Assembly (NCBI GenBank): GCA_043228905.1
Contig: JBHGNT010000007.1
Location: 16,182,001-16,246,000 of the forward strand
Origin: Azolla caroliniana
Taxonomy: Eukaryota > Polypodiophyta
Reading direction: 5' to 3'
Length of the DNA stretch: 64,000 nucleotides
Position 1 is the stretch's first letter. Each line of letters opens with the position of its first letter. This document shows positions 49,886 to 61,203 of the stretch, in pieces. The notes under the pieces are model-generated. The model saw only the letters and a list, made by a program, of their open reading frames with translations, did no database searches and was not told the origin of the DNA. Both the position numbers and the translations under genes were made by a program.

Positions 49886-50101
49886 CCTCACCAAAACCGT
49901 GATGCAAAATGATACCTAAAAATGATGACAAGTAGTGTTGATGACGACAATGGTTGGGCAAAGAGGTGCTGAAAATGATGACGTCGAAGACAAGGATGTT
50001 GATGACGGTAACTCCGGAAGTAAGGACGGTGATGATGGTAACTCTAGAAGCAAAGGCGATTACGATGAAGGGTGGTGCTTCCCATCGAAAGGGATTCAAA
50101 C

Positions 50102-50497
50102 TATCACGGACAAAGATGAAGAAGGAGACAAGATGGAATGAAATGAGAATACTAGATTGATGTGTCAATGACTGGTGTTGAATCCCTTGAAAGGGACCAA
50201 GGATGTTACAAGTATTTATACAATTTCCGAGATTGATTATCTCTAGAATATACTCAAGAAATATCTCTAGAATATACTCGAGAAATATCTCGAGAATATA
50301 CCCCTTTAGAATATACCACAGAATAATTCTAGAATATACTAACGACTATAATATTCTCAAATGTACTATACACTAGACTCTACAATATATACAAGTTCAC
50401 AATCTATGTGGATAGGTCAGAAGGGATTCCATATGGTTAACACAACACAATGTACTATGTGTGTTAAAGGTCAGAGGTTCGAGTTTAGAATGTGACA
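50102..50497 (-). repeat. 5' LTR of element F
   Basis: Starts TATCACGGACA (TG changed to TA), ends GAATGTGACA. It shares ACTAGATTGATGTGTCAATG and the many TCTAGAATATACTC-like motifs with the left LTR. Confidence 0.87.
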
Positions 50498-50502
50498 CCT
50501 CT

Positions 50503-50763
50503 GTCCATCTCAATCCTCTTCTGTTCTTCACTAGGTGTTAGGGTTTGTTTTCGAAAGCGTATGTCGACTGCAGAGGACTCCCAAAACTATGCCTACATAC
50601 TAGGCTAGATCTGTAGGCCTCTAACGGCCTACCGATTTCAATCCAATCTGGCTGTCCGATCCGGCTCATGTTTCCGGATACCATGCGAACACTGATCCGG
50701 CTCTCCATTTTGGATACCGATCCGGATCCGGTTGAGCTTGCTCGCTCAACATAGTTATTGGAG
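50503..50763. other. Unclassified 261-bp stretch
   Basis: Continuous with 47798-48407 once element F is removed. It holds repeated GATCCGGCT/CCGGAT words and TAGGGTTTG, but no ORF or clear element. It may be LTR sequence of element N. Confidence 0.4.
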
Positions 50764-52480
50764 TCAAACTGGTACAAGCCAATATATTATGCGAGTCAGA
50801 AATTATCGACCGCCAAGAAAAATTATTTGAATACCGAACGTGAGGCTCTAAGCATGATTTATAGTGTCAACAAATTTTGACATTACTTGTTGGGTCGGAA
50901 ATTCACATTTCATGTCGACCATTCCTCATTACTATATTTAGTTTCCAAATAGGAGTTAACAGGTAAACTGGCAAGATGTACACTACTGCTCCAAGAATTT
51001 GAGTTCGACATTATTCATCGACTAAGGGTCCAGCACATAATAGCCAACTATCTTAGTCGACTAGAGTCGAGGGAGCCGAGTACAGGAGTGAATGATGATT
51101 TTCCCGATGCTCAAGTCTTTCGAGACGACATGGTAGCTTCGACTGCAAGGGATGAAGAAACAGTTGATTTGTGGAGCATTGAAATGTCAATATTTCTTAA
51201 CACCAGATTCCCACCAGAAGGAATGTTGGTGGATGAACAAAAAAGACTAGCAATTTGGAGTCGGATTTCTATTTGTTAAACAACACACTATATCATAAAG
51301 GAGCAAATGGCATATGGCGACGCGCGGTTGGACAATTCGAGAAAGAGACAATTTTGCATGAAGCTCATTGTAGGATAGTTGGTGGCCATTATGCTAGTGA
51401 AATGATAGCCAGAAAGATTTGGAACAACGGGCTATGGTAGCCGACTACTACAAAGGATGTAGTCGAATATTTCTGACAATGCAATCTCTATCTACGAACT
51501 AGTCAACCTACTGAATGGGATCATATGCCGCATCGACCGGTACTACCATTAGAGCCGTTCCAGAAATGGGGTCTCGAGTTGGTCGAACCATACAAACCTG
51601 CCACAGCAAGAACCGGGAATCGATATATTATAGTCGCTACTGACTATTTTACGAAATGGGTTAAAGCGAAAGCCTTTCGTGATAATACAACCGCGTCGAC
51701 AGCGAAATTTCTATACAAATACATATGGTGCGATTTGGTTGCCCAATTGAGTTAGTAAGTGATTAGGGTACTCACTTTGTTAAAAAACAATTGCATGAAT
51801 TGTCGACTTATTATGCGATGGTGCATAAAAGGAGTACTTTGTACTACCCACAAGCTAATGGGTTAGCCGAATCAACCAACAAGACACAACAGATGATTCT
51901 GAGAAAGATAGTCAATGAAAATTGCACCGATTGGGATTAGAAACTCCATAGTGCTTTATGGGCTTATTGCACCACCTATAAAACAATGATCAAGTGGACT
52001 CTGTTCCGAATGGCGTTCGGACTAGTGGTAATCATGTCGATTGAGTTTCAAATTCCGACACTGCACGTACAGGTAACTGAACGACTCGACGAGGAACAAG
52101 TAGAACAAATTCGGAAGGAGCAACTGTTGTTGCTGGAGGAGAGTCGGCTACAAGTCATGTGTCAATTGGAGCAAAAGCAAAGGCGAACTAAGGCGTTCGT
52201 CGACAGGCATCAACACAATAAGGAGAAGTGGTTTGAAGTCGGCAAGCCAGTGTTAGTCTTTCAAACGAATATGGGATCGATGCAGGGAAAACTAAGATTC
52301 TAATGAACTGACCAATATTGGATTATCGACAGCAAGGATGACACATATCAAGTCGGAACATTAGCTAGGGAGATCTTGCCAAAATGGGTCAACGGGTTCC
52401 GACTCAAGCCATATCAGGGACCGACCCCGACAAATCCATTTGAACAAGGCACCGACATAGGCAGTCCGTCGACTACTTAG
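50764..52480 (+). pseudogene. Element Q: decayed RNase H and integrase related to element I
   Basis: The reading starts abruptly in RNase H (WYKPIYYASQKLSTAKKNY) and follows element I through the H-H-C-C finger (HCRIVGGHYASE), the catalytic core (TGNRYIIVATDYFTKW, HKRSTLYYPQANGLAESTNK) and the C-terminal end (KWVNGFRLKPYQGP). Stops include TGA at 50878 (Arg in I), TAG at 51438 (Trp in I) and several frameshifts. The second catalytic Asp region near 51765 is also damaged. GC content is far lower than in I although the protein is alike, which points to long decay by C to T change. The 5' half of the element is missing. Confidence 0.88.
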
Positions 52481-52836
52481 TAAGTCGGTGATGAGGACAT
52501 TATTATAAATAATAATAATTAAAAGTATCTTGGCAAAAACAACCATAACAGAAAATCAATTTCGTCATCATTAGTTCTTGGCATTGTCCCTTTCAGACTA
52601 TAAATGGATAGGTACGCTCATGATTTAATATCCATTGAGAGTCGTGATCATTGAAGAGCCATTAATAGTAGATTCTATTTTTAACGTTCTGCTTTGAAAA
52701 ATGGAGTCACCACTTTTCCACAAAAATCCTTTGGCTACATTCTCTGTCACAGAGAAACATAGAAACAAACATCCAAGCAAATAGAGCACGAAGAATACTC
52801 ACACAGGTGAACAACGAACGCAGCAAACAATAGCAG
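52481..52836 (+). other. Spacer between integrase and second ORF of element Q
   Basis: AT-rich, without ORF. It corresponds in position to the 90-bp spacer with poly(A) in I but is longer and not recognisably similar. Confidence 0.5.
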
Positions 52837-54362
52837 TTGATCAATAGACTCTCTCCGGTGAGTACCGACCACATCGACGTTAGTTATGGAGGAGAAGCAA
52901 ACGATATAATGTTGTTTCATGTATTAGCGCACTTACGACAATGGATGAAGGCAAAATGCTTACAAGGGTACCTTCGAATAGCAGATATCGAACCCCATCA
53001 TCAAGGAGAGAGAGTGTGTGTGTGAGTGAGTGAGTGAGTGAGTGATGATAAGAAATGATATATTATATTATATGAAGAAAATATACAAGAATAGCTAGAA
53101 GGCTTAAGATTGGCGTTGAAGCGAATTGGTTCTCAATAATGCCATGTGCCTCTTTTTATATTATGCTTAGGAGTACTCTTGACATTTCTAGAATGTTCTA
53201 GAGAAATCTAGAATATACATGGATTTCCTAAGTGAAATAATAAATGGAAATAATATTCTTTGTATTACAATATATAGTTTAATGGTAGGGCTTCAACCCA
53301 TGTGACACAAGGTCATGGGTTTAAATCCTTTTGAAGCCATACCATGCTATATCATGACACAACCAACATAAGACCCCAAGGAAGGAGAAGGGGTAGCCAT
53401 CACGACCGACGTCGACATCAACAGCCTGGAGAATAGTCCCACGAGAAGAGTGGCAGGAACCAGAGCTGATTCATCAAACACCACCCGAACTCCAACAACC
53501 GAAGCTAATCCCGAACCCAAGAACCAAAGCAAATTGAAAACCTCGAACTCAAACCCAAAATTCAGCCAGAGCCGACATTAGCACCTCAACCTGAATGACA
53601 TCCACAAGAGAGTCGGCCCCGACCAAAGCAGTTAAGGAGAAAACAAAAGTGTTAGCGATACACTCAATCAGAGCAAGAGAATCGGCCGCCTAAGAGTCAG
53701 GTTGACTGACCACTACAAACTGAAACGCCAACTTCCAGGAGTGTCAAATAGGCTGAAACGCAGCCTATCGAAAGGGGGAAATCATCGATTATGTCCCCAA
53801 ATGAAGTCCTTGGCCTGCCTGAAATACCACCTGCAGCCGATGAGTTCGCGACACTATTACAATTCGGGACAGCTTACGAACTCGTGGATTGGATCGCCAA
53901 GAGAATGCAGCACGCGTCCGACATGCTGGCCTAGGAGCATAAGGATCGAGAAATGATTCAAAAGGCCATGCTCAACGTAATTGAACCAGAAGAACAGCAA
54001 GAACTACAGAGAATTGGTCGACAACGGGATGCGAAGAACAGGGGACAGGTGATTCAAATGCCTCCTCTTCATACAACGCTTGTCGAAGTACACTGGTAGT
54101 TCGCCAGAACAAACAAAGCGGCAAAGGATATGGCGGAAGCATGTAAACGAGCAACGACGGCAGCCGACCGTATGCATGCACAGTGTTCGTCATTACAAAA
54201 GGATAACACTGAACTGTTGGATCGACTCCGACAAACAGGAGAAAAAATGAAGGTAGAACTAATGATACACGGTTGCGTAACAGGGTATATGCCCGATGGA
54301 ACTGATGACAAGACGGATGTAGATAGAAGAGAAGAGAAGAGAGGTCCATTATATCGGATATG
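52837..54362 (+). pseudogene. Remnant of the second ORF of element Q
   Basis: At 52837-52995 the reading RQWMKAKCLQGYLRI is alike to RKWFRQNGLEGFLAI near the ORF2 start of element I. LTR fragment R then interrupts. From about 53790 to 54362 one frame continues (VDWIAKRMQHASDML, KAAKDMAEACKRATTAADRM) with two TAG stops; it is rich in Ala, Glu and Lys and has coiled-coil character, as in I. This shows that the extra ORF is an ancient part of the lineage. The protein is not functional here. Its 3' LTR is not recognised; the thioredoxin-like gene begins soon after. Confidence 0.65.
53000..53359 (-). repeat. LTR fragment R, related to the LTR of element G
   Basis: Minus-oriented: the right end TCATGACA is the LTR start TGTCATGA. 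It shares with G the stretches TGATGATAAGAAA, GGCTTAAGA, GGCGTTGAA and the tRNA-like module (box A TAGTTTAATGG, altered box B GGTTTAAATCC, here on the plus strand). About 100 bp at the inner end are missing; the fragment stops in a GA/GTGA microsatellite. Confidence 0.8.
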
Positions 54363-54579
54363 AGTAGAGAAGGCTTGGTAGCTATTCGGATCGGACAACT
54401 CTTCCTAGTGTAATAAAAAGAGATCTATCTTTATCTATCAATATATGTATGTAGAGAGAGCGAGAGAACATGAACTCATCTATTTTCATCGCTAAATTAG
54501 TGGTAAAAGCAGCTCTGCATTTCCTGCCATTTCCATCTGCTCTGTCCCTCACCGCCACAGACACAATCAAACGCGGGAG

Positions 54580-54673
54580 CATTGCCCCTCAGGAAATCCG
54601 AAAGAAGAGATACAGTGAGGGAGAACATGGATTCTCGCGACGACAACCTGATCATCCATTGCCCCTCAGGAAA
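54580..54673 (+). repeat. 17-bp direct repeat across 5' UTR and exon 1
   Basis: CATTGCCCCTCAGGAAA occurs at 54580-54596, before the ATG, and again at 54657-54673, inside exon 1 where it encodes part of HCPSGN. Confidence 0.95.
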
Positions 54674-55428
54674 CGCATGGATGCAGACCCTCGAGGACTC
54701 CATCCAACTCCACAAGCTCGTATGTCTCTCACCTCCATCGCTCTTTCAAGCAGACCCTGAGTCTCTGTGTTTCTGAATCACGGGTTTTCTGCAGGTTGTG
54801 AGCATGTATTATGCATCCTGGAGCTCCCCTTCCAAGGCCATGTATGATGTGATGGTGAAACTGGCTGCGGTACAAAACCCTAATCAGGTCATCTTCTGCA
54901 AGGTTGACATCGATGAATCCAAGGTAACTTCTCTTCTGTCTCTCTATCTCAATCTAGGGTTTCAGGATTCCTAAAATTTTGCAGAATACCCCTATGTAGT
55001 AGTAGTAGTAGCAGTTAATCTTCAAAGAAGATCCGCAGGCAGTAAGTGTTCTGATAAATTTGGAAATCATATTAGGGATATTCTGGTTTTTGCCACGCTT
55101 TGCAGCCATGGAGGCATTTAAGCAATGTACTTACTATGTTTTGCCATTGGAAACTGCGAGCACACAATTTGTAATGATATTTGTCATATGCAGGACATGT
55201 CCACTCATGATTTTGTAATGATATTGTCATATGCAGAGAATCTCCACTCATCATTTTGTAAAAGATATTTGTCATATGCAGGACATCTCCACTCGAATGG
55301 TGGTTCGCATGGTCCCCACCATCATCTTCACACGGGAAGGAAAAGAAGTAGGCAGAATCAAGAGCGTCGTAAGCATTCAACACCTCCAGGAGAAGATCAC
55401 ATCGCTTTTACAACTGCAAATGACATGA
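54627..55428 (+). CDS. Thioredoxin-fold protein without active-site cysteines (three exons)
   Basis: Exons 54627-54719, 54795-54923 and 55282-55428 join in frame to 122 residues; both introns (75 and 358 bp) are GT-AG. The ATG at 54627 is the first in frame and has a good context (GAACATGG). The fold is that of thioredoxin: a central strand VVSMYYASW, helix KAMYDVMVKLA, strand VIFCKVDIDES, the cis-Pro strand VPTIIFTREGKEVG and a last helix QHLQEKITSLL. At the active site WCGPC is replaced by WSSPS, so both redox cysteines are gone. Disulfide exchange is therefore not expected; chaperone- or regulator-like roles are possible, as for other non-redox thioredoxin-like proteins. No targeting peptide is evident, suggesting cytosol or nucleus. 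It is the only intact host gene I see. Confidence 0.85.
55167..55295 (+). repeat. Triplicated intron/exon junction of the thioredoxin-like gene
   Basis: Three tandem copies of about 43-45 bp (starting near 55167, 55210 and 55253) each contain GTCATATGCAG followed by ACATCTCCACT-like sequence. AG acceptors end at 55193, 55236 and 55281. Only the third joins to the expected thioredoxin reading without extra residues. Confidence 0.9.
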
Positions 55429-57425
55429 GAACTTCTTTTCATGGGTTAGCACCGCGAAGAAGAAGTGGTTTGACAAACTCTTTCCTCGATATGAATGAGT
55501 AAGCTAGTTTTAAGAACCCTTGGCTAGTGGTTTGCCTATACTGTAGGCCTTTTGTGTGTAATTGAAACAGTTTTGTTCCCGACTTTGGCCCCTTCCGAAC
55601 CTTCGCTTGCACCCTTAGGTTTTCCCAACTAATCAACTACTGCTGCCTCATTAGCATTACATTCCATCTCCTTCCATGGTCCACATCAAATGAAGCCTAT
55701 GGTTTAAAAGCTTGGCATTATGAGGTTTACTTCCATGAGCAACTAGCTGGGTGTGTGCCTACCTTGTATTTACCCCGAAGAGGATGTTAATTTGACTAAT
55801 TAGCCGCTTCTGTGCGCAATAATCTTTTCTTGTTTTTAACATCTTCGATAGCATGAGAACTGTTTTGGTCATCAATCAGCCTTAATAGGATCCAACAATT
55901 CACAAAACATGCTGAAAGATTTATCCACTATAAACGGAAATTAACTTTTAAGATTGATTATTAGCATTCTTCAAGATCTCTCGAATTCTTTTTAATCCTG
56001 TAGCCAAAAATCTCTCTTATGCATGATGTATATGTTTGACAACTGCTCGCCATTAAGGAGATTGGACTAGTAAAGCATTGGAGTAATACACAAAAACCTA
56101 TAGGAGTATGGGCACATGATGAGCCCATATGCTCCCCATATTCCACATTCAATCTTTGAATAGTACACACATTAACTTTACCGGAGTTCCAAATTTAGAA
56201 CATTAATTGAAACTGAGCAAGACTGAAATACAGTCCATTCTATTATCATGTGCACAAATCCATTTTTAACACATTTGAAGTAAATCCCTCCCGCAATACC
56301 TCAAAAGCATCCTTCGAAGTACACAAGAGGTGGAGTAAGCTTATCATAACACATAATGAAGTCACTGCTGAAATTTTAATGCTCAACCATCAGATAAGCT
56401 AATAGTAATTGTCTTGGTTTACTCCAAACGCCTCTCCTAAATAAGCTATCTACAACAGGAGAAACCTATGAAAACCAACTTTAACTACTAGTTAGCCCAT
56501 TATTTTATGATTTAATGGTGTGCATGCTTGCATACTATCTTGATTGTACCCAACTTAGTACAAATAACAGATGACTGCTTATTCAGACTCAAACATGTAG
56601 ATATACACTCGAAGCTTTTTTGAGAGGATGGACACCACCCTCATGAAGGAGCAATGAAGCATGCGAATGACTTGAAATGCAAGTCAACATTTATATAGAT
56701 GCATTTAGTGTTAATGTTCACACTAGACCAATTGCAATCTATGGGACAAGGCCTAGCCCATGGCAAAGATCGACCATGGGTTCTCTCAAAAAAAAATTAG
56801 GACTTTGAATTCTACAATGTAAACCACCAACCCAACAATCAAAGCGAAAGGAAAGCAATGAGATAATATAAGTGATGCTATTCATACCCCCAAATCACTC
56901 AAATCATCATGGATCAAATGGATGCGAAAAGTTGTTAGTGCTAAATTGCAATTTAGTTGTAATAGATTGACATTTAGGAGGAGATCTAACTTGATAAATT
57001 CTATGCTTGGAAAATAGCATGGAGATAACGCAACATGTATGTCCATGTCCTTTTGTATAAAATAATCGAAAGGGAATAAAAGAAACAAATTTTCATTTTG
57101 GCTTGGTTACAAGTGTGACTTACATGCCCTAACAAATAGAAATATCAATGGCCTTAAGCAGACCCAATTATGCCTTTTCATATTGATTATGCTTTTACAA
57201 TGAAACCTCAAGGAACATCTAAGAAGCAATTACGAAAAGCAAACATATCTTACATGTAGGTAACATCGAAATAAGTAAGAACACAATTTTTTGGGTAAAA
57301 CTCATGAAGGCATGCAATGGCAGGAAAGCATGACATTGTTTGGTAGACTAAATTGATTAACAACCCCAAAGATAAGCAATTTTTTTTCAAAGAACTATGT
57401 AGATACATCACCCTTAGACCTTAAG
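55429..57425. other. Intergenic AT-rich DNA
   Basis: Includes the likely 3' UTR of the thioredoxin-like gene. ORFs are short (below 70 codons) and have no recognisable domain. I see no element ends, RNA gene or clear repeats. Confidence 0.6.
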
Positions 57426-57896
57426 AACAAACAAGTAAATACGTGGTCAACATTCAATAAAGCATACAAGTTTTAATGGTTATAATGTCGACCAAAGGAC
57501 AAGAATCATGGCTCCGCCATAGCATCATTGAGAAAGTAACCTAGTCCTCAATAAAGCCATTCCATGTTTTTTAGCATATTGTCGCCCTTCAGAACAATCG
57601 CACAAATACGTAGTCAAGTTCAATACCTTCATACAAGCTTTAATGCTTATGATATTCATCAAAGGACACAAATCAACGTTCCTCCATAGCATCATCGAGA
57701 AGGTCTCGTAGTCCTCAAGCCATTCCATGTTGCACATAATGTCACCCCTGAGAACAATCGAGCAAATATGTGGTCATCATTCAATATCATACAAGCTTTA
57801 ACAATTATAACATTTACCAAAGGATGACAACCAAGGTTCCTCCAAAGCATTATTGACAAGGTCCCTCAATCCTCAATCAAGCCATTCCACATGATG
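57426..57896. repeat. Three degenerate tandem copies of about 160 bp
   Basis: Copies begin near 57426, 57590 and 57751. Each runs from CAAATA(C/T)GT(A/G)GTCA through CATACAAG(C/T)TTTAA and CCAAAGGA to AGCCATTCCA, and copies 2 and 3 start with AGAACAATCG. They carry no reading frame in common. Origin unknown. Confidence 0.85.
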
Positions 57897-60800
57897 CTTG
57901 GGAGATGCCCAAACCTTTCGTCATCCTCGATGAATGAAATTTCTACAAACATTAGGTTTTCTCCATGACCAAAGTGAGCACTAATGCTAACGAAGCCTAT
58001 CATGCGTAACGAGCATTAGTGAACTAAGTAATGAACTTTCTTCTCTTCCACTTTGACGGCTCCCACTCCCTCAGTATCCATCCCCGCATGGTTGATTCAA
58101 GGCCAAACAAGGCATCATCAATAGTGACATTGAAACAACTATCAACAGTCTAGTAAAGCCTTGGCCATCTGCATGAGTTTGGCATAGATGTTGCAACACA
58201 ACAAGAGTCAAGGTAGTTGGTGTGCAAAAATGTATCTATAACAAATCTTACTTTAGAGTCATCATACAAGAATCAAACTTATGACATAATAGAAACCTCA
58301 TTTATTTGTTATTCACCTTATTTTTCCCTTGGGTTAACAACCATTTGAAATGACACTCTTTACTAGAAGTAACCAAATTAAATTAAGATTAAAGTTTCTT
58401 TCGCATTTGATTTTTACAGTTTTAACCCATGACACATTCACTACCCTAGAATATTACTCACCATTACCATATATAAATACCATAGAACACATAGTGCACT
58501 CTCATGTATAATTGACATGTTGAAATGATGGATTTCTGAAGTTAATCTGACGAGTCACAATTATGAGTAGAGAAGACAGCGCAAGATCTACGTAACAAGG
58601 ATTTTTAAATCAAGTATGACTCATAACAAGGATTTAATACCGCTCATAAAGAATTTAACATTCTATTAAATGTAAATTAGTAAAAAATAAATTAAATAAT
58701 TAAGTTATGTAGACATTAATTTAAGAATGAAATGTTAACTTAATTACCATTACTGTTATTATAAGCTACTGACAATAATAAATATATGGAACATATTTAA
58801 TTATTTGATCTATTTTTAAAAGTAAATTTATACATATAATGATACACTGTACACATATATCATTTAAAAAAATTCTCATTAAATGTTTTTTTATTTAATA
58901 CAAGAATTGAAATATAAAGTCCAGTAACGTAAACATTACCAATTTATTTAAAAGTTTTACTTCAATAAGTCTTAATTTAGGTTAATTTATTCACGGAGTG
59001 CCCAATTTTAAAACTATTGTTATTGATAAGGTAATGTCTAAAGGGAATGTTTTTATGATGAATCTAACCTAGATTCCATTTTAATATCTAGGAATGTGAT
59101 TTAACTTTAAGTTAAATTAGGAATATGTAACATAAACATTTACCTTATGATTTTTATGTTGTGAATCGTGATAATATCTTGATTATATGGTCAATTATAG
59201 TGATTTTGTTTTCCAAAAACAGGATACTACATTAGTATTAAGAAATGCCTTAACACAATACATAAAAGATGTAACTTTCAATAATGAGCCCTTTCTCTAA
59301 ATTCTAATTGTCGGCTTAAATAAATACTTCTGTGTAGAGTAGAACCACTCCATCTTATTAGAAATCCGTCTATAAAATATAAGTCTTTGCCCCAAATGAC
59401 ATGAAACTCCAATAATTTGAGCTCTGTCTAGTGCCTATTACCTTTTATGCTATCTAAAGAACCTCTAAGATTATGCACAACCTCTAACAAAATCCCAAAA
59501 ATGATCTAGGCTGGTCTTTTAGTCACATTTTAGAATACCGTCAAACATCGAGCCTTCCAAAATACCAAATTGTGATACTACTTACCAATTGTCATATTTT
59601 AGGTTTATTGGTCTCTATTTGTGGATTCAATGCTATCAATGTTTTTTGAATCAAACCATGTCTCATAGTGATAGCATCTGCAACATCCTCTTGTTCATAT
59701 ACCATTGGTTTATCTCGTACCACCGCCCACAATATATTGCTCCCCATGTATACATTGCTTGAGGATATATTGGTATTAATAGTGTTATGATTCTTTTCCA
59801 TATATCCATTGCAAAGTCACAACTCCTATTATACTAATTAATTAAGATACAATACAATTAACTACTCTAATGAAATAGAATAGTCTTCAATAGATGATTA
59901 TTTAATTGTCAACTAGAGAGTCCCTTTTCTTGAGAACTCACCCATCTTCTCAAATTAGCTCTCGTGCTTTAGTTAGTTACCTTTGCCTTTCCTTCTCTCT
60001 CTTTTTTGTGATAAGATATATAAATAGTTGTTTATTGCACACAATAAATATATCATGTAGTTCTTATCCACTTGAATTTAATTAATGAAAGAAAGAAATA
60101 AAAGTGTAAAACAAGCTAAATCATTAATACAACCATTTTAAAAATAGGCTTAATTGACAATATATTGATATCTCTCACACACTATTTTGGCATGTCGAGT
60201 TCACATGTGACGGGAGTAGTGACATTCAGTCATGATTCCTTTTGTCTTTTTTGTTTGTTACTTTTGAAGATTGATGTGGGTAATTAAGTTGTGCCACATT
60301 TTGATATCAAATGCACTTTACTTGGTGGATTTGACATTGTTGTCGTTAGTAAGGTTCATACTTGCAAGGATTCAAGTTAAGAATAAACGTAAAGCGACAA
60401 CATCGAATGCATACCTCCTCATGATCAACTTTGGTATATAACATGTAGAGTTAATGTTTTGCAATGGGAGAGCATTGAGCTTGATATACATATCCCTTTT
60501 TACTCTATAGTCGCCTTCGTAAGAGACTGAATGAAGCTAATGTAGTATCCTTTGTAATCAACTAAATATTGATTAAGTGTGAGAACATCTCCCTTAATAA
60601 GTATTTAATTGTGTGTGAGGGTCTCTATCAAGAATCTCTTACTAATTAATAAACAAAATAAAAGTAAAAGTAAGGTGAATAGATTGGATAGAATAACCAA
60701 ATCCTTCTAACCACCCTCGAGCTACCACTAATGTCCCATATGAATGGATATTAGGATGAAGAGTACCTTGGAAAAGGTAACATGATTGTTGTGAAAAAAG

Positions 60801-60922
60801 CCTAGCTCATGCCATTAGTGTCTAATGACTTTAGCCTTTTGATGCAATGTGTTTTATGATGGTAGGTAGGCCTAACATTTATACCTCCTCCTTGACCCCT
60901 TGACTAGATGTGTTTTTCTAAA
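57897..60922. other. Intergenic AT-rich DNA
   Basis: Very AT-rich, with small ORFs only (for example 59801-59592, minus strand, 69 codons, without known domain). No element ends or RNA genes found. Confidence 0.6.
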
Positions 60923-61136
60923 GGGAAAAGTACCAGGATACCCCTGGAAGTTTGTCTATTTACTAGAATGCCCCTGGAAGTTCCAAATTTACCAAACTAC
61001 TCCTATGTCCAAAAAAATACACTGTATAAACTAATTATACATTGAACTCTACAAGCCCTATTTACCAGAATACCCTTCAAACACAAATTTCTTTTATTTA
61101 AAGGGATTCTTCCAAGCATATCCTTGTACTTTTCCC
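60923..61136 (+). repeat. Left terminal inverted repeat of the MULE
   Basis: This 214-bp repeat matches the right end at about 85-90 per cent by eye. It is itself bounded by an inverted repeat: GGGAAAAGTACCAGGATA at its start and TATCCTTGTACTTTTCCC at its end. Confidence 0.88.
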
Positions 61137-61203
61137 TAAATTATAATATTGGGAAGAAGTTTTTCATTTCCACATCATTAATAATACTCATAATAACACT
61201 AAC

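Larger units (their letters stand above)
48413..50497 (-). mobile_element. Element F: non-coding LTR element with tandem repeats
   Basis: The LTRs are 48413-48888 (476 bp) and 50102-50497 (396 bp), with TGTCAC/GTGACA ends and a perfect 5-bp duplication CCTCT (48408-48412 and 50498-50502). The polypurine tract AGGGGGGATAA (minus strand, 48899-48889) touches the left LTR, which gives minus orientation. The interior of 1.2 kb has no gag or pol, only two tandem arrays and a short GC-poor stretch. No primer site starting with TGG follows the 5' LTR. It is a non-autonomous element of the LARD/TRIM kind; its helper is unknown. Confidence 0.88.

Noticed and set aside
49935-50160. Small acidic ORFs (Asp/Gly/Met-rich)
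   Set aside because: Translations of GATGATGG-type simple sequence at the edge of element F; no conserved features.
59592-59801. 69-codon ORF on the minus strand
   Set aside because: Short, in AT-rich DNA, no domain and no splice partners that I could find.
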